DNA of 64,000 bases from Cristatella mucedo. Its lineage: Eukaryota > Bryozoa > Phylactolaemata > Cristatellidae. Shown here piece after piece: positions 25,179-37,729 of the stretch. The first letter of the stretch is position 1. Every line of letters starts with the position of its first letter. The notes under the pieces were generated by a model that searched no databases, was not told where the DNA came from, and saw only the letters and a list, made by a program, of their open reading frames with translations. The DNA lies in NCBI GenBank assembly GCA_009760855.2, contig WPIO01000002.1, forward strand, positions 13,942,001-14,006,000. Reading direction: 5' to 3'. Both the position numbers and the translations under genes were made by a program.

Positions 25179-25360
25179 TCGCGCTTGTCTGTTCCTGCTG
25201 CCTCAGCCGCAGCACACAGCCAATCGTCGAGGTCATCCTCCTCGCTATCGACTCTCTCCGTCTCCAGCATGAGCGAGTAGTCGACTTTCTTTTTCTTTGC
25301 CTTCCTAATGGGGCGGCCACGTGCGTCTTGCTCGAGAGGCTCTGCCGGTTCTTCTTTGGC
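25179..25360 (-). CDS. HELLS: HELLS exon: charged inter-lobe insert
   Basis: 182 nt, phase 0 in, two bases over. Acceptor gtgtag, donor gtgagt. Reads AKEEPAEPLEQDARGRPIRK, then AKKKKVDYSLMLETERVDSE and EDDLDDWL. It corresponds to the GRPKRRTRKSINYS region of vertebrate HELLS, which is poorly conserved outside the family. Confidence 0.88.
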
Positions 25361-25554
25361 CTACACGATCAGGCGAGGCAAAGCAACAGCCAACCAGGCT
25401 TGGACAGCACTGTGCCACACGACCAGTGCCATCTGTAACTCGGCTCGTCGTAATTTCTGCACTGCTGCCACTTGAGGCGATGGGCGCCTAAGGTTTCCCT
25501 GGGCACTGTCATTGTAAGAGTCCGTGCTTTGCAAAAGACGCGCATACAGCATTT

Positions 25555-25620
25555 GTAAAGTGCCTAGACAGAGATTAAGTTCTCGAGGGTGCTATACAAA
25601 TGTATTAATATTGTTACACC
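25555..25620 (+). repeat. LINE/SINE 3' tail hairpin
   Basis: 'aagtgcctagacagagattaa' continuing to 'gggtgctatacaaatgtatt' is the conserved 3' tail of the window's L2-like LINEs. Confidence 0.65.
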
Positions 25621-25629
25621 TGCAGCCAC

Positions 25630-26875
25630 CACAGACCAAGACCGATCCTAAGAAAGCTACGATTGGGTAGCGATTTACGCCCACATTTCTCAGTCGATCG
25701 CACGGCGAAGTGCTTCATAGGAAATTACTTTGCACGACATACCAACTGCAAAAGTTCAGACGGCAGCCCTTCATTGCACAATTGCTCACCGCAAATATAA
25801 ACTGTATTAGTCTCAAGCTCCATGGGCTATTAATAATGACTCTGCACACGACTACTCCCGACTAGATAGATTAAATCTACAAAAAATACCTTAATAAAAG
25901 GAAAATGGTCCACAGTCTTTGGCATTCATCTTATTGATACCGATCTTGATATCTGTATGCATTCCAACTTTTTGGGTGTTACCATTAACTTCGTATAGTT
26001 AGTAATACAGCTTCGACTAATTTAGGTGAGCTACTCGGTGATCGATACAGGTCCATTGTATGCAAATGAACATTTGCACTGGAGACCACAAACCTAAGAT
26101 TCAAGTGGCCTTCCAGCAACGACCTGTGAAACACGTCAGGTTGTTAGGCTCCGTGCAATGGTTTGACATTTTAGTGCAGCCTACTAACCAGTAGCCGCAA
26201 GTGTCTTACTGTCTGCTTTTGCATGCCGGTACAACGAGCGACATACCTTGCTTACCAAGGTACCATTGGTCACCATTTCTCTTTTAGCAAATCATAAAGC
26301 GCCCAGCTCAAGATTTGGTTCTCTCAGTGCGATTTGCAAATGACTTACTATTATTCGTATCACCATTACTGCACACCCCCACCGGCTGTGTGACACCAGT
26401 AGGACATGAATACTATTCCATGCATGCAAGCACTTCTCGCTGCGTGTGTTATCAGCTTCCTGTGCCTCATCGGCCTGTCTGTATGCGAAGAATGCAACGA
26501 AGGAGAACTAGCATTGTTGTCTGTATCAAGGGACTCAAGCCTAGCGGTTGCAGTTAACACGTGGTAGATATGGGGTTTGGTGCTGACTTGCGAGCTACTT
26601 AACTCGCATTCCATCGTGTTACCGGAGACAGAAGCTTCAGCTGCCTTCATCATCTGCTGGGAAGCGTTCCATAGAGCGCATTCAAACCGTGCCACCGTCG
26701 CATTCGGTATGCATGCACTAGCCGACCGACCCCATCTCAAAAAAACAAGGTGGTTGTGCATGCACTAGCCGACCGACCCCATCTCACAAAAACAAGGCGG
26801 TTTTATGCAAACGAAGAATGACTGAGTCAGAATGACAATCGAGTGGGACTAGGCTCACATGGAAGTAGACTCACG
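25630..26875. other. HELLS intron sequence with a local duplication
   Basis: Mostly unassignable. At 26711-26807 a block of about 48 bp ('atgcactagccgaccgaccc') is repeated once in tandem. Confidence 0.5.
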
Positions 26876-26879
26876 GGAT

Positions 26880-27095
26880 TATAGCTATAGCTACGATGTG
26901 CCTGCCTGGGTCGGCAACAGGAGTAAAATTGTCATTGAATGAGAAGAGCAGAGGTGAATTCCACAGTGTTCGACCTTGATAGCAAAGGATTTTATCACCG
27001 ACAGTCTTTAAACAAAAGAACTGTACGGTTAATGTATTGTCCGAAGAAGACGTGAGAGGGCACAAAGAAGCTGAAAATGGCATGCTGCTCTAAAA
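26880..27095 (-). pseudogene. LINE RT C-terminal fragment
   Basis: Minus strand reads FFCLKTVGDKILCYQGRTLW, matching the SLKTVGDRNFSSAGRRLW end of the LINE reverse transcriptase at 13.3 kb. Short broken fragment. Confidence 0.65.
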
Positions 27096-27904
27096 TGAAT
27101 CTGGCAGTGGGAACCAAAATAAAGAAAGTCGGTCATAGCGAACTCGACATTTTTGCATTCGTGGCCATGCCTAAGCTCGGAGGTACTAACTACATAAACG
27201 ACTGAGCTAACCGTTTATTGGCCACGAGCAAATATACAACCTCACCAGGCCGGGCCTCACCGGGAACACTTCGCGACTTCAGCAGCAAGCACTGCTTTTG
27301 CTGCCTTCTAGAAAACAGACAACAATTTTCGGCCTGCAATATATGCACCAACTTCCCTTAAAATCATTCATTGACTATGACTAGGTAAGGTCTCAATTTA
27401 TTTTTTGTCTTTGGGTAAAAAGCATGTTTTCTTAATCCCCAGTGCCTAAACTACATAGAATCTAGCTATTGTTCCACACAAATTTTGATATTTTTAAATT
27501 CTCTGGTTTTGCTGTTAAACATTGGTGCAGTTTTCACGTATGTGGTGTGCCATTATGCTAATTAGTGAGGTTTAGGCAGACATAGCACTATTGGGTATCC
27601 ATAGAAGTGTAACAGTATTGGTGCCTTACATACAAATCATGGTGTATGTTATTAGAGTAAGAGAATAGCTAATAGCCATTTTTGACTGACAGGGCATCAA
27701 GGGTTTCTTGCACACAGAAGATGCATTGTAATACACATGTGAACTATTTATCACGACAGGAGTGAAAAACTACCCTGCGAAAGCATCTGTTAAGACCTAA
27801 ACCTGTGCGAGGCTTAAAAAGCATATTTCGGCATGCCTGTCAATCAAAACAAGCCACTGGTATCCCATTTCACATGCAAACATTGCAAGAGAACTCTTCT
27901 CGCG

Positions 27905-28035
27905 CTGGTTTGGCCTGCCGGTTAAGGTGCTCGCCTTTAACGACCACAGCCAAGTATTTGATGGCCAAGGCTCCAGCCCATGCCATACATGAAGTGCCTG
28001 AATAAAGATTAAGTTCTCTTAAGGCTATACAAATG
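27905..28035 (+). repeat. tRNA-derived SINE with LINE-type tail
   Basis: Head 'ggtttggcctgccggttaag' and 'gtgctcgcc' resemble a box A region. The tail 'aagtgcctgaataaagatta' plus 'agttctcttaaggctatac' is the L2-like LINE 3' tail. Related copies are at 35800 and 40096. Confidence 0.6.
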
Positions 28036-28399
28036 GACTAAACAAATGAATTAAATATCATTCCATTTTTTTTAAGGTAAGGAGAACAGTTTTTGCTGCT
28101 CACTTGTTGAAATTTCTTGAACAATATTAGATGTGTGAAAAAACATATTTAATCTATAAATAATCTTGGTATGTTTACATGTTGGTATACATGAGACAGG
28201 ACGGACAGCCGTGAAGTTTGCTATATCCCAAGAATTTGTCGGGAGCCTACGGTCCATTCAGGCAAAACCTACACGTGGTGGACCCGTCCAAACTTCAAAC
28301 TGGCCATCAAGGGTGCTCCTCCGGTCGTGTATTCTCACCCTAATCCTTTATCTGCCGCATCGCAGTAAGACACTCCTCTAAGCTCCGAAGCCACACACC

Positions 28400-28945
28400 T
28401 CTAGCGAGGGATCAGCTATCTTTAGGAGGAGGAGCAAGTCAGTCAGCGAAGAAGATATTGCTGATCCAGATTTCAATTTCACGCATGCGACCGACAAGAG
28501 AAATCAATACGTCCCCAACCGGAAAGACCTAAACGATTTTAAAGACCTTGGTCTAACCAAGTCCAATAGTAAGCTTCTGAAATCTAGTCAAGGAGTGGAG
28601 TTTCGTGGGAAAAGTGAATTTAGTCGGACCACGGATAAAGAAGTCCGTAGAGCTGAGGAATTTTCCAAGAAGCTGAGCAGGACAGAGAGAGCCACTTGGA
28701 ACAGTTTCGTTGCAGCGATCCCCGGCTTTCTGGGAAATCACAAGGTTGAAAAGTATGAGCAGTTGGTTCAGGCTCTCACAAAAATTATTGCAAAATGCCC
28801 CACAAAGTACATATCCTTGATGATAATCATAACAAACTCGAGGACGACATGGGAGCTTACTCCGAGGAACGAGGCAAGCACAAATGTCAGGATATACTGG
28901 ACTTTGAACGTCGCTACCATGGACAGTACAAAGAAAATATGAAGG
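28400..28945 (+). pseudogene. Fragment of a multicopy invertebrate transposon-like gene
   Basis: Pieces read YVPNRKDLNDF, then AIPGFLGNHKVEKYEQLVQ and later MGAYSEERG and FERRYHGQYKENM. From memory of the family, these fit a protein repeated many times in arthropod and cnidarian genomes. Its usual ends read like NRKDLNDLIRDLGL and ENLGAYSEEQGERFHQD...ERRYQG. The large middle part is absent and the last part is in another frame, so this is an internally deleted, frameshifted copy. The family name could not be checked. Confidence 0.5.
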
Positions 28946-29833
28946 ACTAAGTTTGGCAGCTTCTTTAAAAAAGCGATTTGCACATCTTAAAACTAAACAA
29001 AACGAATCTTCCTCAAGGTATTACAGGTTGCATCAAGCCATGTAAATAGATGCTTGCATTCCAACTCCAATAGGTTCCAAGGTCCCAAATAATACAAATG
29101 TGTTAGGGTGCCACATTATCTATCTTCACTAGAACTAGCCAGGGCGATCCTGCAATGCAAGCTCATGAAAGTAAGACTAACAGTGCGAAGCAAATTGTCA
29201 GTGTGGGTGACCTGACACGACTCACCACTCGTTGCTGAGGATGTGGTTTCCATGGCATGACGTATGCTACTCTCTAAAGCTGCATAGTATTTGTTCACAA
29301 ATGATTAATCCAACGGGTCATCTCTTAATTAATGTTTACATGTAAATCTGACCGACAGTATAGCCACATTAACAAAAGTCGTGGTGGTTGTGGCGATGTC
29401 CCGGTTATCTGCCAGGAATTGGGGGGTTTGAATATTCTAAAACTCAACAATTAGATTATAACGAGCGATTGGACTTCTTCCAAGCTGCACAAGTCTGTCT
29501 AGCTGTCTGGAAGTACCTATTGACAGGTCACTGCAAGATACCCAATATGCATGCAGTAGCATATGCTTGCACCGGATATAGACACCAAATAAAACAAAGG
29601 GGAGAAGTAATACTGCAGCCAACGTCTGAACACAATATGAAGGCAGTAGAATCCTCAAATGCTTTACGCAAAGGGCTGAGCCAACAAGAGACTGTCTGAT
29701 GAGGGCTATGGCGGCCTACTTGTTGTCCGCCATGCCCATCCCTGCCAATGAGTTTGTAGCCTGGTACCTCTCTTTCAGTAGCAACAGCAAAGCAAGGCAA
29801 CCTCCACCGTAAGTAGGTCACATCGATACATAC

Positions 29834-29995
29834 CTTCGAAGAATCAAGATGACTCTGAAGGTTTTTGTCTACTACGGCCTCATAAAGAGTCTGCTGGTCG
29901 GCTGATAAATGAGCAGGCACGACTACTTCCTTTTTCGGTGGCAAATTAAGATCGACGTCAGCTTTTAACCGCCGAAACAGAAACGGTGTGAGGAT
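29834..29995 (-). CDS. HELLS: HELLS exon: end of N-terminal helicase lobe
   Basis: 162 nt, phase 0. Acceptor ttacag, donor gtatgt. Reads ILTPFLFRRLKADVDLNLPP, KKEVVVPAHLSADQQTLYEA, ending LQSHLDSSK. PFLFRRLKADV is a general SNF2 signature. Confidence 0.97.
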
Positions 29996-30317
29996 CTGTA
30001 AATAAATAAAAAGCACTGCAAACGGGTGAAGATCGAGATATCACCAGGTGTTTCGAGACGACTTTCATTCCAACCAATGCCACTCAAGGATCGTTCAGGA
30101 AATAATGTAGCATACCATTAAAAAATGCCTTCATCAGGCACACATTCGACACCTTTGATAAAAACACTGGCCAAGAGATAACGATACTTAAAAATGATAA
30201 AAATGACAGCCTGGCCACAGAAGAAACCTAACATGGCCGGAATGCAGACAAACTACAGAAGGTTGCTACTAATCTAAGGATCGCTATGCACTTGCCAGAT
30301 GGAACCGCCTTGGAGTC

Positions 30318-30420
30318 ATAATAATAAAAATGATAATGCACTTGATAAAGCGCCCTCAGAGAACTCAATCTCTTTCTAGGCGCTTTACATTTGCTGCAAA
30401 GGGAGCTATCACCTGCATCA
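30318..30420 (-). repeat. L2-like LINE 3' end
   Basis: 'cacttgataaagcgccctca' and 'ctctttctaggcgctttaca' preceded by (aat)n: a very well-preserved copy of the 3' hairpin, with little else of the element. Confidence 0.85.
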
Positions 30421-30651
30421 CAAACTAAGTGACCAAACCACTCGTGCTAGTACACGCTCCACAGGAAGACATCGGATGCCCATGTATAATGAGAGTACAC
30501 TTTGCTTGTAAGTGCAAACCAGAATAGCAGACAACAGTTGAGCCAGATGTGTTGCTTATGGATCGGGTAATGTGAATAGCAGGGAGCAAAAAGAGCTGAT
30601 GGCACTTGATTCAGTGAGCACTGGGGCAGGTGGCACCTGTGCACATGCACG

Positions 30652-30705
30652 GGTAGCTTGGACCACAAGGGTAGCTTGGACCACAAGGGTAGCTTGGGCC
30701 ACGTT
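30652..30705. repeat. Three tandem copies of an 18-bp unit
   Basis: 'gggtagcttggaccacaa' is repeated three times, the last copy with one or two changes. Confidence 0.85.
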
Positions 30706-30839
30706 TGACATAACCAGAGGGTTGAAAGCTATGAGATTGTACCAATCCAGCGACAAGGTGGGTGAAAACAGAATTGGGACAACCCCTGCAACAGCATCAG
30801 GAGCTCAAGTTAGTGAATGGTCACGAGGATGATCGGTGA

Positions 30840-32080
30840 AGGCTTGAGTCGCACTTCCAACTTTGGTTGGAAGTGCCTGTGCAGCAGAGATTCAGGAGGT
30901 AGACGGGGGGGCCTTGGAGCAAAGCATACCGAGATTGATTGGGCTCTACCTAGAGCCTGTCTAGACCTGGCTAACTCTCTAGACACGCCGACTGTCAAAA
31001 CTTCAGACTAGTGTTACGAATGATCTCAGAGAAATAGCAATTTAGATCCTCAACTCCTGACGCTTCAAGTGTACATATGCTCACTATCTTTGACACGGCT
31101 TTTGTAACAGGTGGTTAGTTAAGAGTAGTTATTAAGTCGCTCTTAGTAGCCAGTTGCTGCCGAAGAAATTAAAGTGTAGCAGATTCTACAGCAGAAGAGC
31201 CCTAACAGCTATCATCCCATTTGAAGTGGAAAGTAAATGATTTCCTACTGTGGCCCGAACCAACGATCTGGGCTGCGAAATACGAGCACCCTACCCCTGG
31301 GCTAAGACCCAGGGGCATTAACTTCAGCAAATGAATAAATCTGACTTGTTTTTGACACCGAAAGACCTAGGATTGGGCGGCTTGAAAAACAAAATCACCA
31401 AAGAAGGTATGCGACATCCGAATTAGCCTAGCTACCAAAGGTCGAACCAAGGTACGTGACGATCGTCTGTCAACACAACCGACATCAGAAGGTATTTACT
31501 CAATTTTGAGGTGGGCATGACATCATCTTCTTACTTGTAATGAGTGAGCATCGAAGCCTTTTAATGGTTCAGCCATAGCTATATACCGATTTTGACAAAT
31601 GTCATCCTTAACAAATTACCTAAAAAGTGTTTACACGGCTGAACTCATAGCTATTTAAATTATTAGAATGTTCATACGTGTGACCTTTGGGGGCATTCTT
31701 CCAATAGCCAGCTGGCCCCAGGCCCATAAAGCACAGCAGGCTACACGTTTGTGGCATAAGTCTTAATCGACTGGAATAATACTTTCCCGGCAACATTTGA
31801 AACATAGGCTCCGAGATTCCGAATATGCATAATTACTCAATTTGTCATAAAGAGCCCCATGGCCTGAGGACATAGTCAGCAACGAAAGGATGGGAGGGAA
31901 AAATAAATAAAGGGAGGAACTTGATAAATAACGGATGGGGAGAAGATTTTTTAAATTTTCATTATTTAAGTTTGCTCTAACCTAAAGTAACAAATCTGGT
32001 TTGTCTGACAAACCAAAAGACGTTATGCTGACCATGCAAGATCTGCAAGCCATTAAAAAATAAATAAAGAACTAATACAT
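30840..32080 (-). other. HELLS intron with a decayed SINE
   Basis: A minus-strand tRNA-like SINE is suggested at about 31185-31320 ('aaccaacgatctgggctgcg' plus 'cctgggctaagaccc'). Nothing else was recognised. Confidence 0.4.
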
Positions 32081-32082
32081 AC

Positions 32083-32182
32083 CTGGTGGAACTTGCTAAG
32101 TATGCTTCGCTTCTGCTCTTCAGCTATGAGTTGATCTTTACCATCGTTGCCGATTGTGTCAAGTTGAAACCATGACTCAAAA
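32083..32182 (-). CDS. HELLS: HELLS exon after motif III
   Basis: 100 nt; its first base completes the preceding split codon, and it leaves in phase 0. Acceptor tttttttag, donor gtatgt. Reads FESWFQLDTIGNDGKDQLIA then EEQKRSILSKFHQ. FESWF and the LHQILTPF junction are typical of HELLS. Confidence 0.95.
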
Positions 32183-32989
32183 CTAAAAAAATGCAAGCCA
32201 CGAGCGACAGTACATAGGGGCAGCCACATCCAGAACTTAAGCAAGCCCGAACTGAAGCTGCCAGCTACATTAAAGACGTACCTGCACCGTACTGGCACCA
32301 ATGGGACAAAACAGCCGTGCCATAATTCTCTGAAGAAGGTACACACAATAGAGCTAGCTCCTAGACAAGGCTACCTAGCTGCTAGCTACGGTTGCTGAAA
32401 CCTACTCGATCCGTGACATCCAGCCTCGGTACTTTAGCCACAAGATCAGACCGTGATTTATCATGTGACTGGTTCAGTGACTGGCCAAGATTCCTGCTCA
32501 GATCACATCTTTTGTCCTGCGTATTAATTAATAGCATCACTCCGTGGAGCCAAGGGCTTGGCTGGGGTTAATCCAAATAGCTGCCAGGCTGGCCACAGCT
32601 ATGCTGCACTTTGACCACTGAGTAGCTATGCTTGAACCATTTGTAGCTTAACATGCAATCGCGATAGGATATTCGCACAGCCGATTTCTGCTGGAATACG
32701 GCTGCGTGTGGTGGATTTGCAGCTGCTTTCGGCTTCCGCCCATGACATTGCATTGCATCACATCGCATGCAAACACACATTCACAATGGCTTGAATGCAG
32801 CCAATTTACATGAGAACGAATGCACCTAATACGTTAAAATGTAGCAACGTCTAATCTAAATTAGAGCTTGGTGCAGTCAATTTCTTTATTGTGTGGATTT
32901 ACATTTATTTATTTTATTTGTGGGTTTGCAGTTGTGATCCTGACCGTAACAGCAAATGTGCACGAGATTATGTGCATTGCACTGGCATG

Positions 32990-33745
32990 AGTTTGACGGG
33001 TACAATATAACCACACTGTGGCAAAATATACAATCGAAATTAGAAATAGGGGATAATCGAGGATGGCACTAGTGGCCAAGACCTTTGCCGTCCACTGTGT
33101 GAGGACACACTTCCATAACGACATGAAGCAGTCGGGGTATACTGGAAACACAGTGCAATATAACATGCAATCGAAAATGCAATTTCTACAGTCAATTTTG
33201 ATTGGATTTGTGATTTTCAATGGCCTGAAGTGGATTGCAGTATTGGGCCAGGTCACTACAGTTGATTGCTGCACCTGCCTGAGGCCGGCGGAGCGCACAA
33301 TGTTGTAAAATGCAGTGAGTATACAATACATAAAATGCACTATAATAAGCAATCCAATTTGGAGCATCGAAAATCCTATTTCTATTTTCGATGGATTATG
33401 GTGGATTTTGCTACAGGCCAGGGTAATTTCAGTCGACTGAAGTTCAGTTGAATGGGAGCAATGGCACAACATTCTTTGGGGAAAATTAAAGGATATAGCA
33501 GTGTAACATGCAATCAAAATATGAGCTGCATTCAGCAAGTTCCTGATGAATTTCCAGTGGTTTGCAGTAGTGGCACTTGCCTTCGGCACCTATTTGCATT
33601 ATAATGCGCAGGTGTAACGATGTGAAATTTCACAGGTACATTTGGCCGATATCGTACTCTATGTGCTCACAATTGGAGCTTGATGCCAACTTCCGGTCGA
33701 GTTTTGCTTAGAGTGGATTGTGGTAATTTGTGGCAACCACCAAGA
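32990..33745. repeat. Degenerate tandem repeat, about 165 bp period
   Basis: A module with 'taacatgcaatc..aaat', 'tttcgatggattatggtgga' and 'gattgcagtattggg' variants recurs near 33010, 33160, 33330, 33500 and, partially, 33700. It holds a 226-codon open frame on the minus strand (32909-33589) whose peptide has no recognisable domain. That frame is probably a by-product of the repeat and not a gene. Confidence 0.5.
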
Positions 33746-34524
33746 TTTATTCTGAGAACATGGTGCTTCAGTTCTCCAGTCCTAATTAGTCGGGCAGGAC
33801 ACACAGTTTCGTTTGCCGATGATGGCAAGCCAAGGGCCAGACTGGCCAATGTGGCCCCTGCCAGGCAGCTGCCCACAGAGCTGTAACAAAGGTTCGCTCA
33901 AATTGTGTAGACTCGAAACCTCCACTCCATGCCGGTCCGTTTACGGGCGAAGCTTTTTCCACTAGCGATTTTGCCATAACCATATGACGGCACGGACCTC
34001 TGCTCGGATCTCGTTCTTGGCTGCGTTTTACAGTCAAACCATCGATTGGCTGTTCGGCACTCTGGAACTACTCCTAGCTCCACAATCGCAGCCACTTGGC
34101 AGCTGCTAAAATTAAGGCAGCATGCTCTGGCAAGGCGAAAGCTGCTAAGCCTGCGCATGGCCAGCCATTGCTGAGGCTCTGCACTCAGGGAAGATGGCTA
34201 GCAACGGCAACATACGGCTTTGTCATAATCCTCAAGGATTATCGCGGCGGCAGGCCTTTACTCCCAGCGAAGGGCAGCAAGTTGTCTCTATTGCTGCCGT
34301 GGAGCTGTGGCCCCGACCGCCTCGAACCGTTTTCCATTGCTCGTTTATCACTAGGAGTGCTCTCGGCATAACAGCGTCATTGAATCAATTGAAATTGAAA
34401 TTTGAATTCAATTGAAATCAATTGAATCAATTGAAGCCCTAGCCATATTTCTTACAGCTCGAGTCCTTTTCATTGACAGTGTGGTTAGTTATTAGCTTAA
34501 GACTCTCGCTAAAACAGCATTAAG

Positions 34525-34700
34525 CGGGCCGTGGTGGCACACTAGGTAAGGTGGTTGCTTTCACGACCTCGGTCCCGAGATCGTGGGTTGGAATACTGCC
34601 GTGGGCGATTCTTTATCGCCACTGCAAGCGGTGGTGATAGCCGTAAAGGCTCTTCTGTCGCTATACAAAAAGAGGCTGTTTAATCAGCTAGGATTAAGCA
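34525..34700 (+). repeat. tRNA-derived SINE, well preserved
   Basis: Begins 'gggccgtggtggcacactag' (box A region). It continues through 'gacctcggtcccgag' and a slightly mutated box B 'gtgggttggaata', then the body 'ggcgattctttatcgccact' and 'aaaaagaggctgtttaatca'. It is nearly colinear with the reverse complement at 46105-46290. Confidence 0.85.
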
Positions 34701-35286
34701 GCACACTGAGTGAATGGCCTTGCACTCGGCACCTATGCAAAGAACAGTCACAATCTGTTACAGCTCTGAAAAGGGTTCAACGGTGCTTGCTGACAGGTAG
34801 TGGATCCCCACTTCTTATCAGTGGGAAAGGCAACTGCTACGAATGGAAGACCAATTTGGTCAACTAATATTTGACTGCACCCAAGGATTTTCTGCCATGG
34901 CTTCCCCAAGCAATGAACGTCCGGACAGGTGGGTAAAATGCAAATCGCCACACATGTAATCACGAGATATTCGGTTTGCTTCACGGGATGGTTCACCAAT
35001 CCTTGGCGACTCGCGTCACCCAGGGGCCGCCTTTGAGCTCTCGTTTTTCCAGCAAGTGTCATTACAGCACATCGTGGGCACCTCAAAGGCACTCTGATCA
35101 CCCAGCCAATGCTCGGCAGTCTGTCCTAGGAAACGAAACCTCGAACGTGAACAAGGTGAAGCTAATCAGTGAAGCTAATCCCTGTTGCAAGCCATGCATC
35201 AATCACTAGACCTGTGAAGGCAACAACACCGTCCAAGCTTGTGCAGCAGGAACATTGTTAAATAAACACAAACATTGGCTCGCTTA

Positions 35287-35556
<270 letters not shown>

Positions 35557-35689
35557 TCATTCTAGTACCAGACTTCACCCAACGTCAATAATCTCAAGTT
35601 CCTCGACAGTATGACTGTGCTGTTTCTGTGCAGTTCCACTCATCCCACTGCTGCTACCAACACCACCCTTCGATCGTGCTTCCTTTACA

Positions 35690-35765
35690 GCAAATATAAA
35701 GCACATAGAAAGAGATTGAGTTCTTTGAGGGCGCTTTATCAAATGCATTATTATTATCAACCGCT
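35690..35765 (+). repeat. L2-like LINE 3' end
   Basis: 'agcacatagaaagagattga' and 'gggcgctttatcaaatgcat' followed by (tta)n; + strand copy of the conserved tail. Confidence 0.8.
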
Positions 35766-35799
35766 TTATCACTGATGCACACACTGTGCTGACAATCGG

Positions 35800-35945
35800 C
35801 TCATGCCGGGCAGGTTTGACCCAAAGGTTAAGGTGCTTACCCTGACCAAGGCCCGGCCGAGGCCACGGGCTCGAGCCCTGTTGCCTATATGAAGCACCTG
35901 AATAAAGATCAAGTTCTCTTAGGGCACTATATAACATGACAACAC
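35800..35945 (+). repeat. tRNA-derived SINE with LINE-type tail
   Basis: Head 'catgccgggcaggtttgacc' with box B-like 'gggctcgagccc' and tail 'gaagcacctgaataaagatc' plus 'ttagggcactata'. Same family as the copies at 27905 and 40096. Confidence 0.65.
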
Positions 35946-36609
35946 ATAGGGCTATCCACATCACAATTTGACTTATGCAGACGTTCAAATTTTACAGCCA
36001 ACTTCGCGTACTTGGTTTTTTGGCTGCTCTTATACCTCACAAGGTACGGTGCTGCATTGCAGGATGATGTCGCTGGCGGTTATGGAACGTGCAGAGACCC
36101 TGTAGCGACACTTGTAATGTTTTGTTTGCTGATCCACTAGTGACTCGCCAAGAAAGAAACTTCTGGAGCTATGCAAAGCTGAATGCTTTGCTCGCTGCAC
36201 ACAAGCAATAGAATTCCTCCCTAGTCAAATATACAACACAGCTGTACTCACAGCAGTTAAATCCGTGGCTACTGCCATTCATATAATGGTAAGCCGGCAA
36301 GTTCACAACAACCAGCCTGTGACATAGTGTGTCGACGCCACTGTTTGATGCCATTGTTTTTTTTTAAAATACGGACCACTGTGGTTGCCTACTCGTGAAC
36401 TAATCTAATCATATGGCTCGGCAATAAACACTTTTTGCTACACTTCCTGCTAAACCTGATTTGTGTCCCAATTTTGCAGTACAAGACACAAAACGATGTG
36501 GAGTACATACATAGATAAACGGATAATATGGAAAGAATTGTCTGTTGACACCAGAAAGAGCACTGGCAGCTGAGAGAAACATACGCCACTAAGGAAAACA
36601 CAAGCTTAC

Positions 36610-36833
36610 CTGGTCAACCTGCACTGTACGTTTTTTATTCGGTGACCTTCATCCACAATCAGATACTTCCATTGGAAATTCATTAGGTCTCTCCGGTCTT
36701 TCATAGAAATTTCGTACGATGTGACAACTACCGGCTGAGTCTTAAATCGTCCATCAATAACATGGGTCCGACGAATTTTGTGTCGCAACACCAACCGTTC
36801 TTCCTTTGTACCATGATACATGACTACAGGAAT
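36610..36833 (-). CDS. HELLS: HELLS exon: motif II (DEGH box)
   Basis: 224 nt, phase 0 in, two bases over. Acceptor gttgcag, donor gtaagc. Reads IPVVMYHGTKEERLVLRHKI, then TQPVVVTSYEISMKDRRDL and WKYLIVDEGHRIKNVQCRL. DEGH is the Walker B/motif II; Gly in place of Ala is normal for HELLS. Confidence 0.97.
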
Positions 36834-37351
36834 CTGCAACGTCGAACCAATTCATTTGTGTTTGCACATTACGGTGAGCAACAGTAAGGCTCCACGGGAA
36901 GTTGAAATAAAATAGGTGCTTGAAGCAAGCACGAAGCATCTGATGTCAAGCCCGAGAGAAATGAAAAGCTAAGTTCACTCTATACGGCATCAACAAAACT
37001 TAGGGCCACGAATAAAAAATTTTTTTTCGTGCCTTATTGGATAGAAAATTAAACGCCCCAAGTGATAAAACTGGCAGCCGCAACGACGTGTCTATCGCTG
37101 GGAAAAAGAAATCTTGGAATCACTTGGTAAACCTCTCATGTCAATTTACAGAAACTTCCAGCACGTCAGTCATTGCATAAAAACTATTTAACATGAGCGC
37201 CTCTTATTAAGTTCTGTTATTTCAAGGATGTGAATACCAGTACACAAATCATGGCCATTTAGACAAATAAGGCATGGCACAACAACAAAAAACACCAATA
37301 CACCAGTGCATGCCAAATAAAACATAGCAACACAGCACCTAATCTGCTTAC

Positions 37352-37534
37352 CTTAGGCGAAAAACGCTGGAATTCGCTCACCCAATTTGGCAGAGTCGAT
37401 AGTGGTGTGACAATTAAATAAGGACCACCAACATTCATGGCCACCAAGTGGCTAATAGCAGCGATACACTGTATGGTCTTTCCCAAACCCATCTCATCAC
37501 CCAAGATTCCATTGACTCCATTTTCATAGAGTGC
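37352..37534 (-). CDS. HELLS: HELLS exon: motif I (Walker A) and Ia
   Basis: 183 nt, phase 0. Acceptor tgctag, donor gtaagc. Reads [20 protein letters not shown] (Walker A GLGKT), then [20 protein letters not shown] and [19 protein letters not shown]. The family's usual GILADEMG is GILGDEMG here. Confidence 0.97.
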
Positions 37535-37626
37535 CTAGCAGAAAAAGGAAAGTTCTAATCACAAATAGCAGCATAAATTTTCATAAAAACCAGATATTTT
37601 TCTTATCCAGTCTTGGTTTTACTTAC

Positions 37627-37725
37627 ATTCAGCCAAAGGAAGCCATCTTTCTGATAATTTCGTAGCGATCCACCGGTGAATAGAATAGGAGTGCCAGCAG
37701 TGTTGCTAACAGACGCGGTAGTTGC
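37627..37725 (-). CDS. HELLS: HELLS exon: start of SNF2 domain
   Basis: 99 nt, phase 0. Acceptor ttttttag, donor gtaagt. Reads ATTASVSNTAGTPILFTGGS then LRNYQKDGFLWLN. FTGG..R.YQ..G..WL is the Q-motif region that opens the HELLS ATPase. Confidence 0.92.
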
Positions 37726-37729
37726 CTAA

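Noticed and set aside
32909-33589. 226-codon minus-strand frame as a gene
   Set aside because: It coincides with a degenerate tandem repeat, and the peptide has no recognisable domain or splice context.
34525-34700. A functional tRNA gene
   Set aside because: The tRNA-like head is mutated, cannot be closed into a full cloverleaf by eye, and continues into a SINE body shared with the 46.1-kb copy.
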